Part shown: positions 6,540 through 14,141 of the stretch, piece after piece
How positions within the stretch are numbered: the first letter of the stretch is position 1
Layout: every line of letters starts with the position of its first letter
Source: an uncultured Treponema sp.
Lineage (GTDB): Bacteria > Spirochaetota > Spirochaetia > Treponematales > Treponemataceae
Direction of reading: 5' to 3'
NCBI GenBank assembly: GCA_934718065.1
Contig: CAKUZR010000010.1
Location: 1-64,000 of the forward strand
DNA length: 64,000 bases
Position numbers and translations under genes: made by a program
The notes under the pieces: generated by a model
Told to the model about the DNA's origin: nothing
The model's input: only the letters and a program-made list of their open reading frames with translations
Databases searched by the model: none

Positions 6540-6849
6540 GAGCCACCTCTTTATCCTGAGCATTATTCAAACTGACAACGGAAATTTTATTCTCGTTATT
6601 GCCAGATACAGTAAGAAAAAAATTCATAGTCCAGCCGTTGCAAAGCAGAAGCGTTATTGAACCGTCCTTCTGGAGCATGCCTTTGAACGGCGGAGGATTC
6701 AGAATATCGTCAATAACAGACGCGCTTTCAGCCATTGAGAGCGCGTGCATAAACGAATCAAGGACACTTTTAGGAATTCCGGCAAAGCCTTCTGACATTC
6801 CGTTAATATAGAGTTCCTTTAAGTCGTCGCTGCTAAATTCGATATTCAA
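6532..6849 (-). CDS. HigB/RelE-family toxin
   Basis: 105 residues starting at TTG 6849 with AAGGAG 6 nt upstream; no ATG fits. The C-terminal half (FKGMLQKDGSITLLLCNGW, then MNFFLTVSG, then ISVVSLNN) follows the RelE/HigB fold of G-rich loop and three strands ending near a V-x-x-V/L-D/N motif. HigB-type toxins cleave mRNA on the ribosome. The N-terminus is unusual in being acidic and lacking the classic HigB start, so the assignment rests on the C-terminus and on the coupled antitoxin gene downstream. Confidence 0.7.
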   Translation of the reverse strand: MNIEFSSDDLKELYINGMSEGFAGIPKSVLDSFMHALSMAESASVIDDILNPPPFKGMLQKDGSITLLLCNGWTMNFFLTVSGNNENKISVVSLNNAQDKEVAHE

Positions 6850-6867
6850 TTCTTACTCCTTGGGTAA

Positions 6868-6896
6868 AATATATCATTTAAAATTAAAACACGCAA
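6868..6896 (-). promoter_or_regulatory. promoter of the HigB/HigA-like operon, TTGCGT-17-TATATT
   Basis: On the minus strand TTGCGT (6896-6891) and TATATT (6873-6868) are 17 nt apart. The -10 box lies 18 nt before TTG 6849, leaving room for the AAGGAG site. Confidence 0.65.
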
Positions 6897-6950
6897 GGTG
6901 TGATTACCTGAAAGGTAAGACTGAAACAGCTGATTCTTACCCGCCAGAAA

Positions 6951-7060
6951 ATCTAAATGCTTTAGATGCTTATATCTAAACCTTTTAGACGTAAGCATCT
7001 AAACACCTTAGACGCAAGAGTCTAACCTCTTTAGACATAAGAATCTAACTTTTTAGCTGC
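6951..7060. repeat. tandem array of 23-bp palindromic units (about 4.7 copies)
   Basis: Units begin at 6951, 6974, 6997, 7020 and 7043, each 23 bp except the last partial one. Every unit has arms TCTAA and TTAGA (imperfect) around a 4-6 nt loop, then a spacer like CGTAAGC. Units differ from each other but keep the dyad. It lies between the HigB promoter and a YoeB remnant. No CRISPR-like unique spacer is present. Confidence 0.85.
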
Positions 7061-7073
7061 ACGATGTAAAAGA

Positions 7074-7295
7074 GTGCGGAAATTTCCAGTCTGGCATAGC
7101 AGAGAAAAATCGTGCTTCTTGAACTTGGCGCGAGAACAAATACATGGAAGAGTTTGCGGCGAAGGCAAACCTGAAAAACTGAAGCACAAAGATGGAGAAT
7201 ACAGCCGCCGTATCGGCAAGGAAAACCGCCTTGTCTACAGTATGGCGAAAAATAAAATGCTGATAAAAACCTGCTGCGGTCATTACGAAGATTAA
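7074..7295 (+). pseudogene. YoeB/Txe-family toxin remnant
   Basis: The last ~45 residues match the C-terminal core of YoeB/Txe RNases: GKPEKLK, then YSRRIGKENRLVYSM, then MLIKTC..HY, including the SRRI, RLVY and terminal H-Y positions. The N-terminal half that should carry the first strand and helices (about 40 residues) is replaced by unrelated sequence, and no antitoxin gene (Axe/YefM) precedes it. It is therefore probably a decayed toxin beside the palindromic array. Confidence 0.65.
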
Positions 7296-7360
7296 AGGTT
7301 TCCTTTTAGCGGGTATTTGTTTCAAACTAACAAACAATTTCTACTGTTGTAGATGACTAT

Positions 7361-7389
7361 TAGACACTTTTTCTGTCTTATGGTATACC
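7361..7389 (+). promoter_or_regulatory. promoter TAGACA-17-TATACC for a probable leaderless mRNA
   Basis: The -10 box ends 6 nt before ATG 7396, so transcription should begin at or next to the start codon. No ribosome-binding site is present. Confidence 0.6.
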
Positions 7390-7395
7390 ATTCGT

Positions 7396-8070
7396 ATGAA
7401 ATCAGACATCAGGCGTTTTACTTTGCACGGGGAGATTGCGCTGGCTACGGCGGTCGCGATAAATAGTTTCGGCGTGGTTCTTATGCTTTATTCGGGCGCG
7501 GGGATTTCCGCAATTTCCAGCGTGCCGTTTGCTTTTTCAGAGGTTTTTCCGGTTCTTTCGCTCGGAACTTGGACTTATATTTTTCAGGGGCTGCTCGTTC
7601 TTTCGCTGATGATTATGCGGAGAAAGTTTGTGCCGCCGTATCTTTTCAGCTTTGTGGTCGGATTTGTTTTCGGCGAGCTGCTGGACGTCCACGAGCTTTG
7701 GATTAATATTCTTCCGGCCGGGCTTGGATTCAGAATTATTTATTTTATCGTGAGCTACGTTGTCATCTGCTTTGGAATCGCGCTTTCAAACCGCTGCTTT
7801 CTTCCGATTACGCCGACCGATCTGTTTCCGCGGGAACTTTCGGACATCACAAAAGCAAGCTACGCAAAAATCAAAATCGCCTTTGACGTAACCTGCCTTG
7901 CCATAACCGCTGCGCTCACGTTTTTCTGCCTTGGACATCTTGACGGCCTTGGAATCGGAACAATTCTCGCCGCCTTCACAATGGGAAAAGGCGTAAGCAT
8001 CGCCGGAAAGCTCATCGACAAAAAATTTGACTTCAAAATCTTCAGCGCGCTTGAAAGATTCTGCCGGTAA
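7396..8070 (+). CDS. YczE/YyaS/YitT-type integral membrane protein (DUF6198)
   Basis: 224 residues with about five membrane segments (residues ~14-34, ~50-75, ~85-105, ~110-130, ~160-195). The pattern GxxLMLYSGAGISAISSVPFAFSE at the start of the first loop, the conserved PITPTDLFPRELS and a GIGTILAAFTMGKGV loop are typical of the YczE/DUF6198 membrane family. Its transport or regulatory role is unknown. The gene stands alone with its own promoter, and its ATG follows the -10 box by 6 nt with no Shine-Dalgarno sequence. Confidence 0.8.
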   Translation: MKSDIRRFTLHGEIALATAVAINSFGVVLMLYSGAGISAISSVPFAFSEVFPVLSLGTWTYIFQGLLVLSLMIMRRKFVPPYLFSFVVGFVFGELLDVHELWINILPAGLGFRIIYFIVSYVVICFGIALSNRCFLPITPTDLFPRELSDITKASYAKIKIAFDVTCLAITAALTFFCLGHLDGLGIGTILAAFTMGKGVSIAGKLIDKKFDFKIFSALERFCR

Positions 8071-8246
8071 TTCCAGCATTTTTACCCGCGCGGAATTTCT
8101 TTTCAATTTTTTGTTTCATTCTGCCGCTCCGCCCCTAAAATAAAAATTCAAAAAACAGCCTTTTCGAGCCTTTAAACACGTTTCAAAATATTGTACATTC
8201 TAGGAAGAGGACGCACGTTCTTGGATTTTTATTTCTGGAGGCTCTT

Positions 8247-9536
8247 ATGCCCGACGGGTCGATACCCTTATTGATTTCTCTTTTTGTTCTGATTGCATTT
8301 TCCGCGTTTTTTTCCGCGACGGAAACCGCATACACTTGCACAAGCCGGATCCGGCTAAAATCGCTTGCATCCAGCGGAAACCGAAGGGCGGCGAAAGTCC
8401 TTCAGCTATGCGAAAACTCCTACGACAAGCTTCTAAGCACAATTCTTATCGGAAACAACATTGTAAATCTTTCAGCCTCAACAATAAGCGCGCTTCTTTT
8501 TGCAAAAATTCTTTCCGGGACCGCGTTGAATCCGTCGCTTGTTTCAACAGCCGCAATCACAGTCGCTGTCCTGATTTTCGGGGAAATAACGCCAAAATAT
8601 ATCGGCAAATTCTGCGCTGAAAAATTCGCGATGGCGGTTTTTCCTTTTATTTCCGCGCTGATTTTTATTTTCTATCCGCTGAACATTATTTTTTCACTCT
8701 GGAAAAAACTTATCGTGAAAATTTTCCGCTTCAACTCAAAGGACGTGATTACTGAAGAAGAAATTATGACGATGGTCGAGGAAGCCGCCGAGGACGGAAC
8801 AATCAGGCAGGAAGAAACGAACCTTATCCGCTCCGCAATTGAATTCGACGACCTTGACGCAAAAAATATTCTTGTTCCGCGTGTAAATATCTGCGCTGTT
8901 GAGGAAAATTCCAGCCTTGAAGAAATCATGGAAAAATTTGAGGAAAGCGGATTTTCGCGGCTGCCTGTTTACCAGGGCGAAATTGATTCAATCGTGGGTA
9001 TTATCCACGAGAAGGATTTTTTCAAGCTGACCGCAAAAAAAGACAATGGAACTGAAAAAATCCCGGCAGACAGCAAGTCTCTTCTGAAATCTATAATGCA
9101 GAAACCGTTTTTCACCACGGAAAAGACAAAAATCTCAAAGCTGTTCAGACAGATGCAGAAAGAACGCACGCACATGGCGGTTGTAATCGACGAGTACGGC
9201 GGAACTTCGGGAATTGTAACCATGGAAGACATTCTTGAAGAACTTGTAGGCGAAATTTACGACGAGCACGACAGCGGCGAAAGCGAATGCATAAAACCAT
9301 GCGGAGAAAACTGCTTTATTGTGAGCGGCGAAACTCCTCTGAACAAAATGATGAAATATTTCAACCTTGAAGAAGAAAATTCAACCGGCTCAAACACCGT
9401 AAGCGGCTGGATTATCGAAACGCTCGGCGACTTTCCGCAGGCCGGCCAGAAACTGCGCCTTCAGGATAAAATAGAAATCGAAGTCCTAAAAACCGACAAA
9501 AACACCGTCCAAAGCGTAAAAGCGGTGAAAATGTAA
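8247..9536 (+). CDS. CorC/HlyC-type membrane protein with CNNM and CBS domains
   Basis: 429 residues behind GGAGG. The N-terminal CNNM/DUF21 domain (residues ~1-180) has three or four membrane segments and the FFSATETAY motif. Two CBS domains follow (ILVPRVNICAVEE and MQKPFFTTEKTKISKLFRQMQKERTHMAVVIDEYGGTSGIVTMEDILEELVGEI, given here in pieces by their family signature DEYGG and EDILEE). The C-terminus is a CorC_HlyC domain ending in a V-K-A-V strand. Relatives move Mg2+ or Co2+ or protect against ion stress; old annotation calls them hemolysins. The closest known role is Mg2+ homeostasis. Confidence 0.9.
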   Translation: MPDGSIPLLISLFVLIAFSAFFSATETAYTCTSRIRLKSLASSGNRRAAKVLQLCENSYDKLLSTILIGNNIVNLSASTISALLFAKILSGTALNPSLVSTAAITVAVLIFGEITPKYIGKFCAEKFAMAVFPFISALIFIFYPLNIIFSLWKKLIVKIFRFNSKDVITEEEIMTMVEEAAEDGTIRQEETNLIRSAIEFDDLDAKNILVPRVNICAVEENSSLEEIMEKFEESGFSRLPVYQGEIDSIVGIIHEKDFFKLTAKKDNGTEKIPADSKSLLKSIMQKPFFTTEKTKISKLFRQMQKERTHMAVVIDEYGGTSGIVTMEDILEELVGEIYDEHDSGESECIKPCGENCFIVSGETPLNKMMKYFNLEEENSTGSNTVSGWIIETLGDFPQAGQKLRLQDKIEIEVLKTDKNTVQSVKAVKM

Positions 9537-9564
9537 AAACACTATACAAAATACTCTTCAAATA

Positions 9565-9593
9565 TATACAATAAAATCATTTTATGATAAAAT
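9565..9593 (+). promoter_or_regulatory. promoter of the type I toxin, extended -10 TGATAAAAT
   Basis: TAAAAT (9588-9593) is preceded by TGA, an extended -10, and by TATACA at 17 nt. It predicts an 80-nt GC-rich 5' leader before the toxin ATG at 9680. Confidence 0.45.
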
Positions 9594-9679
9594 TGAAATA
9601 TTGGAAGTGCCTGATTTGAAGGCGGCGTCTCCCGGACTCAACCGGCTTTGCTGGAATTTGACAAAGGGAGGCTTTGCGT

Positions 9680-9778
9680 ATGACTTGTGAAAGCATTATT
9701 GCATTGGTAACTTGTGTTGCCACGATAATTACTACAGTTATAGCAGTGCTCTCTTATTTTAAAAATAACGACGAGTAA
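9680..9778 (+). CDS. small hydrophobic type I toxin-like peptide (32 aa)
   Basis: ATG 9680 follows a GGGAGG site by 8 nt. The peptide has a short polar start (MTCES), one membrane-spanning stretch of about 20 residues (IIALVTCVATIITTVIAVL) and a charged tail (FKNNDE). This is the form of holin-like/TxpA-type membrane toxins. A GC-rich hairpin follows the stop and a strong promoter faces back across it, so an antisense RNA antitoxin is likely. Toxicity is inferred from form and context. Confidence 0.7.
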   Translation: MTCESIIALVTCVATIITTVIAVLSYFKNNDE

Positions 9779-9864
9779 AAAGTAAAGCCGCCCACAAGTT
9801 TTCTACACGCTGGACGGCTTTATAGCTTAACGTGGAGACGACCGACCGAATCGGGCATTTCCTT
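9775..9864 (-). ncRNA. predicted antisense RNA antitoxin of the type I toxin
   Basis: The minus-strand promoter at 9871-9899 should start transcription near 9864. The RNA would run through a stem formed by AAAGCCGTCC and GGGCGGCTTT (9784-9821) and end at the T-rich stretch near 9778, about 85-90 nt. It is complementary to the 3' untranslated region of the toxin mRNA, as in the TxpA/RatA and BsrG/SR4 pairs. The exact ends are predictions. Confidence 0.6.
9784..9821. terminator. bidirectional hairpin shared by toxin mRNA and antisense RNA
   Basis: AAAGCCGCCC pairs with GGACGGCTTT across an 18-nt loop. Weak T runs lie on both sides (TTTATAG on plus, TTTACTTTTT on minus). Confidence 0.6.
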
Positions 9865-9870
9865 TCTTTT

Positions 9871-9899
9871 AATATAGCATATTAAAACCGCGCCGTCAA
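9871..9899 (-). promoter_or_regulatory. strong antisense promoter TTGACG-17-TATATT
   Basis: On the minus strand TTGACG (9899-9894) and TATATT (9876-9871) are exactly 17 nt apart. No ORF follows on that strand before the hairpin, so it most likely makes the antitoxin RNA. Confidence 0.7.
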
Positions 9900-9977
9900 A
9901 CTGATTGCTTTAATTGTTCAAAAAATCTTTCCAGCGCGGTTTGCGGATTCAGTTTGACACGGCATTTCCCTTCCCTT

Positions 9978-10547
9978 TTATTTTTCCTCAAACTGCGCCA
10001 TGCCTTTTACAAGCACGTCCAGGGAAAGCTCGAAACTTTCTTCAATTGAAATCGGGTTGCCAAATGATTTGTGGATTACAAGAAGCGCAAATCCTTCCAA
10101 AAAAGCGCGGTAAGTTCTCAAAAGGTGATTCGCATTTTCCCGGCTGATTTTTAGCTTGTCGGTCTGGGCAAAAAAGAATTCGTACAATTTTTCTGTCGCC
10201 TGAACAAGCTCCTCGCTTTGGTATTTGTTGTACCAGAGCATCGCCTCGAAAATTCCAGGATTTTCCAGCGCATATTTATAGAAGAATCTTGCATATTCCT
10301 TCAACGCAACGTGCGCATCCTGAGCCTGGATCCGCGCGGCAATCGGCTCAATTCCGTGCGTCCAGCCGTAAACCATAATCGAGCGGAGAATGTCATCCTG
10401 GCTTTCAATGTGGTTATAAAGCGACGGCTTTTTGATTTTCAGATGGGCGGCAAGCGTTGAAATTGTAACGTAGCCCAGCCCGTTCTCGTTCGCAAGCCGG
10501 GCCGCCGCCTCAATCACCTTTTCCCTTGTAAGTCCTGCCCGCGGCAT
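9978..10547 (-). CDS. TetR/AcrR-family transcriptional regulator
   Basis: 189 residues behind AGGAG. The N-terminal HTH is clear: LTREKVIEAAARLANENG, then TISTLAAHLKIKKPSLYNHIESQDDIL, with the recognition helix ending SLYNHI. The C-terminal domain is the WHG type (a YARFFYKYALENPGIFEAML helix pair and RTYRAFLEGFALL). It controls an unknown target. Upstream lie half-sites TTACATTA-A/G-CTA at 10563 and 10803 that may be its operators, with a dispersed repeat copy between them. Confidence 0.88.
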   Translation of the reverse strand: MPRAGLTREKVIEAAARLANENGLGYVTISTLAAHLKIKKPSLYNHIESQDDILRSIMVYGWTHGIEPIAARIQAQDAHVALKEYARFFYKYALENPGIFEAMLWYNKYQSEELVQATEKLYEFFFAQTDKLKISRENANHLLRTYRAFLEGFALLVIHKSFGNPISIEESFELSLDVLVKGMAQFEEK

Positions 10548-10562
10548 AAAAACTCCTGCAAA

Positions 10563-10576
10563 TTACATTAACTAGT
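10563..10576 (+). promoter_or_regulatory. candidate TetR operator half, TTACATTAACTAGT
   Basis: TTACATTAACTAG here is inverted relative to TTAGCTAATGTAA at 10803-10815 (11 of 13 positions match). The pair brackets repeat copy R1 in front of the TetR gene. Confidence 0.4.
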
Positions 10577-10780
10577 CTGAATGTCGAGTTTTTTGTAAAA
10601 AAGAAACAAAAGCGCAGGCAGATTTACAGTTTGTGAAGATTTTTGGCGATTGAATTAATAAAAGTGCGGAGCACCCAAATTAATACAAGCGAAGCGCGAG
10701 CCAAATCCATCTGAGCAAATTGGAAATATGCCGAAAGCGTTCTTTCATAATTTGCAAAAAAAAACGTCATTCAAACTATA
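10572..10780 (+). repeat. dispersed ~200-bp element, copy R1
   Basis: Contains the shared core (agcgcaggcagatt, tgaagatttttggcga, gtgcggagcacc, aagcgaagcgcgagccaaat, gcgttctttc) and imperfect terminal inverted repeats of the form TGAATGTCGAGTTTTTTG. Other copies are at 25411, 51027 and 61120. It fills most of the gap between the TetR gene and the SAP-domain gene. Confidence 0.85.
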
Positions 10781-10802
10781 GAATTAAAAATAACTAATAT
10801 TA

Positions 10803-10815
10803 TTAGCTAATGTAA
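10803..10815 (+). promoter_or_regulatory. candidate TetR operator half, TTAGCTAATGTAA
   Basis: Inverted partner of 10563-10575. Just before it is another dyad, CTAATATTATTAG. Confidence 0.4.
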
Positions 10816-10924
10816 TTTTACAAATTCTTTTTGTCAAGATGTAGAAATTTTTTAAATTTCAAGGCTCTCTGATTTCTTGAATTTTGAATGATTTTTCATC
10901 TAGCCTTGCAAAGTTCATCCGTGG

Positions 10925-10930
10925 TAAAAT
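10925..10930 (+). promoter_or_regulatory. -10 box TAAAAT, 6 nt before an ATG
   Basis: The box ends at 10930 and the ATG is at 10937, with no Shine-Dalgarno sequence between, suggesting a leaderless mRNA. No good -35 hexamer is seen. Confidence 0.4.
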
Positions 10931-10936
10931 GAAAAA

Positions 10937-11542
10937 ATGAACGAACGACCTGACTTAACTCCTCAGCTGAATACAGAAACTTTCCGCGGATATTATTATT
11001 TAAAGGAAGAACTTGAAGAATTCTGCCGGAAAAACGGACTTCAGGCGCGGGGAAGCAAAATTGAGCTTACGCAAAGAATCGCGACTTTTCTGGAAACCGG
11101 AGAAAAAACTTGCGCCGCTCCAAAAATGCGGAAGAATCCGGCGCGCGCGGAAAAAAACGGCTTTGCTGAACAAATAAATCCTGGCAGTATAATAGAAGAA
11201 AACTTTGTGTGCAGCGAAAAACACAGGGCTTTTTTCAAGGAGCAAATCGGGAAAAGTTTTTCATTCAACGTGGCTTTCCAGGAATGGCTTAAATCCAACA
11301 GCGGAAAAACTTACGCCGACGCAATCGCCGCATATCATCAAATTCAGAATGAAAAGAAAAACACCAAAACCGAAATCGGCAGCCAGTTTGAATACAACAC
11401 TTACATCCGCGATTTTTTTGCCGCAAACAACGACAAAACGCTTGCGCAGGCAATAAAATGCTGGAAATTCAAAAAAAGCCAGAAAGGCAGCCACAAATAC
11501 GAAAAATCAGATTTAGCGGCTATTCAAAAACCTGAGAAATAA
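10937..11542 (+). CDS. SAP domain and DUF6434 protein
   Basis: 201 residues. Residues ~1-55 form a SAP-like helix pair (GYYYLKEELEEFCRKNGL, then GSKIELTQRIATFL), a motif that binds nucleic acids. Two DUF6434-type segments follow: SFNVAFQEWLKSNSGKTYADAIAAY and FEYNTYIRDFFAANNDKTLAQAIKCW. A Lys-rich linker separates the parts. The function is unknown; binding to DNA or RNA is plausible. The ATG lies 6 nt after TAAAAT with no ribosome-binding site. Confidence 0.8.
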   Translation: MNERPDLTPQLNTETFRGYYYLKEELEEFCRKNGLQARGSKIELTQRIATFLETGEKTCAAPKMRKNPARAEKNGFAEQINPGSIIEENFVCSEKHRAFFKEQIGKSFSFNVAFQEWLKSNSGKTYADAIAAYHQIQNEKKNTKTEIGSQFEYNTYIRDFFAANNDKTLAQAIKCWKFKKSQKGSHKYEKSDLAAIQKPEK

Positions 11543-11569
11543 TTCTATAATTTCCGCCGGAGAAAAAAA

Positions 11570-11710
11570 ATGAAAAAACACGAATTGATTTCACAGCTTC
11601 AAAATGAGGTGAATGGCTATTACATACAGAAAAGCGACTTAAACCGCCTTGGAGAAATGATCAGCGGAACTTTTACTACCGATCCGTCGCTGAACAAAAT
11701 CAAAATCTAG
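11570..11710 (+). CDS. small hypothetical protein (46 aa)
   Basis: ATG 11570 follows a GGAG site by about 8 nt and the frame reads MKKHELISQLQNEVNGYYI with normal codon use. It lies 28 nt after the SAP-domain gene on the same strand, probably in one transcript, and converges with the ABC permease gene (4-nt overlap of the stops). The family is not recognised. Confidence 0.5.
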   Translation: MKKHELISQLQNEVNGYYIQKSDLNRLGEMISGTFTTDPSLNKIKI

Positions 11711-13347
11711 TGTTTTCTGTTTGCAATTCCTTTTATGCTTTTCATCACAAGATTCACGGCTAGAATCAGCAGGGAAAGAATAAAAATCTCGTTGAATTTT
11801 GCGAAATGCTGAAGCTCCTGAATTTTCGTGGTGATAACCATTGTCCTGGCTCCGGCAAGAAAAACCACAGCGCTGACCGTAACCATTCCGTTTATAAAAA
11901 GGTAGCAGAAAATTTCAAGGTGAGTCCGCATAACGTTCGGCGTGATAATCCGGGCAACAGTTTTTATCCAGTTGTCGCCAAGAATGCGCGCAGTTGTTTC
12001 CCAGGAAATATTCATTTTGTCCAGAGAGGCTTTCATCATCAGATAGGGCGTCGCAAAAAAATGCACAAGGTTGCAGCAGATAAGGATTGCCAGCGTATTG
12101 TGAAGCGGAGTTTTTCTGAATGCGAGCAAAAAACTTATGCCAAGGACCATTCCCGGAATCGTGTTGGAAATCTGCGCAATCGCCTCAATAATTTTAGTTC
12201 CGTGAATCAGGCCTTTGTTCCTTGAAGAAACAAGCGCGCTCACGTAAACAAGCAAAGTCCCGAAAAGCGCGGTGAAAAAGCTCATCACAAGGGAATTTGT
12301 AAACACGTGCAGAAGAGATTTGTCATTGAATACAGAAATAAAATGCTTCAGCGTGAAAGTATTGTTGTACGGCCATTCCGTTACAAACGGAGCGACAAAA
12401 ACCACGGCAAAAGAAGAAATTATCAGAACGCAGATGACAACAGAAGCGAAAGTCCACAGAATATCGCGCAGAATGTCAGGCTGGTTGTCGAAAAGCGCAA
12501 TTTTGTTGTAGCGCACGTTGAATTTCTGAAGATAATTCAAAAGAAGAATACTTACAATTGAAGGAAAAAGCATGCAGAGCGCAATGACCGAACCCTGGTG
12601 GAAATCCGGAAGGCTTCCGAGCATCGTATTGTACAAAAGCCCCGCAACAACCGAGTAACGTCCTCCAATCGAAGCCGGAATTCCAAAATCAGTGAACGCA
12701 AGAAAAAAGCTCTGAACAACGGAAACAGCGATTGTTCCCAAAAGCGGCTGAATCACGGCTGTGCAGAAACTTCTGAGCCTTCCGTCGCCCATAAGCCGGC
12801 AGACAACAATATATCTTCTGTCTATGTACGACATTGTGTTTGTAAGAAGCGTAAAAGAAATCGGGAAAGTGTAAATCACGTAGCCGAAAATCAGCCCCTT
12901 GAATCCGTAAAAATCAAAGAACTGCTTGCCAATCAGCCTTGTAAGAAGCCCGTTTTTTCCGAAAGAATAAATTATCGCAAATCCGTAGGTAATTGTAGGA
13001 ATCAGCATTGGAAAAACTGCCAGAGTCCGCAAAGTTTTTTTTGCCCATAGCGGAATATTTGTAAAATTGACAGTGTAAGCCAGCACAAAAGCAAGAACCG
13101 TTGTAATCAGCGCGCTTAAAAAAGAAACATTTACGCTGTGCGCAAAAGCAACGCGGAGCTTTCCGCCTGCAAAAACAGAAGCGATATTCTGAAAACTGAA
13201 CGCCCCGGAATTCAGCGTGAACGCGTTTTTGAAAAGCACAATTCCCGGCACAAGTATAAACAGCAAAAAGAACAGAAGCACAACGTAAAAAGCCGCGCGC
13301 ATCTGCTTGTTTCTTATTTCCTTGAACATATCCTTAATTTTTGTCAT
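11707..13347 (-). CDS. Fe3+/phosphonate-type ABC transporter permease (fused double permease)
   Basis: 546 residues from ATG 13347 (a TTG one codon earlier is possible; AAGGAA lies upstream). About 12 membrane segments form two similar halves, each with an EAA-type loop (GDGRLRSFCTAVIQPLLG and LGDNWIKTVARIITPNVM). This FbpB-like double permease serves iron(III), thiamine, polyamine or 2-aminoethylphosphonate importers. It is co-transcribed with the ATPase and a LicC-like nucleotidyltransferase and lies opposite the phosphonate biosynthesis operon. No substrate-binding protein gene is adjacent. A phosphonate or choline-like substrate is inferred from context. Confidence 0.85.
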   Translation of the reverse strand: MTKIKDMFKEIRNKQMRAAFYVVLLFFLLFILVPGIVLFKNAFTLNSGAFSFQNIASVFAGGKLRVAFAHSVNVSFLSALITTVLAFVLAYTVNFTNIPLWAKKTLRTLAVFPMLIPTITYGFAIIYSFGKNGLLTRLIGKQFFDFYGFKGLIFGYVIYTFPISFTLLTNTMSYIDRRYIVVCRLMGDGRLRSFCTAVIQPLLGTIAVSVVQSFFLAFTDFGIPASIGGRYSVVAGLLYNTMLGSLPDFHQGSVIALCMLFPSIVSILLLNYLQKFNVRYNKIALFDNQPDILRDILWTFASVVICVLIISSFAVVFVAPFVTEWPYNNTFTLKHFISVFNDKSLLHVFTNSLVMSFFTALFGTLLVYVSALVSSRNKGLIHGTKIIEAIAQISNTIPGMVLGISFLLAFRKTPLHNTLAILICCNLVHFFATPYLMMKASLDKMNISWETTARILGDNWIKTVARIITPNVMRTHLEIFCYLFINGMVTVSAVVFLAGARTMVITTKIQELQHFAKFNEIFILSLLILAVNLVMKSIKGIANRKH

Positions 13348-13374
13348 CAAAAATTCCTTGCGATTCCGCCTGAG

Positions 13375-14118
13375 CTAAAGGCTGAAAAGCTTGTAAATGT
13401 TGTTTTTCTTCACTTCAAGCTGCTTCAAAATAAAATCGTTCACAAACTGGCTCTTCGGATTTTTTATTATTTCAGCGGGCGCGGCGTACTGCTCGATTTT
13501 TCCCTTGTTCAGGATAAGAACTTTGTCGCTGATTGTAAGCGCCTCTTCCGGGTCGTGGGTTACAATAATCGTTGTAAGGTTGAATTCCTTTGCGATTGTA
13601 ACAATTTTTTCCTTGATTGACTCCTTGATTACTCCGTCCAGAGCGGAAAGCGGCTCGTCAAGAAGAAGAATTTTCGGCTTCATGACCATTGTCCGCGCTA
13701 GAGCCACTCGCTGCTTCTGGCCGCCGGAAAGCTGGTCGATTTTTTTGTTCAGGTGGTCCCGCAAATCCAGAAGGTCTATCAGCGACTCAATTTCTACCTT
13801 TGATGAGCGGTCCGGATAATTTCTAAGCCCGTAGACAATATTTTTGTACGCTGTAAGGTTCGGGAAAAGCGCGTAATCCTGAAAAACAATGTTGAAGCCG
13901 CGCCGTTCCATCGGAGTGTTCGTAATATCCGCGCCGTCAAAAACAATTTTTCCGGAATCCGGCTGAAGAAGCCCCAGAATTATGTTCAGGAGCGTTGTTT
14001 TTCCGCCGCCAGAAGAGCCAAGAATTGAAACAATCTGGGAATCCCCGATTTCAAGAGAAATGTCGTCAAGAACTGTAGTTCCGTCAAAAGATTTTTTTAT
14101 TCCGCTGATTTCTAACAT
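13375..14118 (-). CDS. ABC transporter ATP-binding protein (PotA/FbpC/PhnT type)
   Basis: 247 residues with Walker A GSSGGGKTT near residue 34, a Q-loop (NIVFQDYALFP), the signature LSGGQKQRVALAR, Walker B ILLLDEPLSALD and the switch histidine in TIIVTHDPEEAL. It lacks the long C-terminal TOBE domain of PotA and FbpC. It powers the permease encoded 28 nt downstream. AAGGA lies before ATG 14118. Confidence 0.92.
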   Translation of the reverse strand: MLEISGIKKSFDGTTVLDDISLEIGDSQIVSILGSSGGGKTTLLNIILGLLQPDSGKIVFDGADITNTPMERRGFNIVFQDYALFPNLTAYKNIVYGLRNYPDRSSKVEIESLIDLLDLRDHLNKKIDQLSGGQKQRVALARTMVMKPKILLLDEPLSALDGVIKESIKEKIVTIAKEFNLTTIIVTHDPEEALTISDKVLILNKGKIEQYAAPAEIIKNPKSQFVNDFILKQLEVKKNNIYKLFSL

Positions 14119-14141
14119 TTTTTTTCCTTTTTCAAGATTTT

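Noticed and set aside
6951..7060. CRISPR array
   Set aside because: Unit and spacer are both repeated, the period is only 23 bp, spacers are not unique and no cas genes are present.
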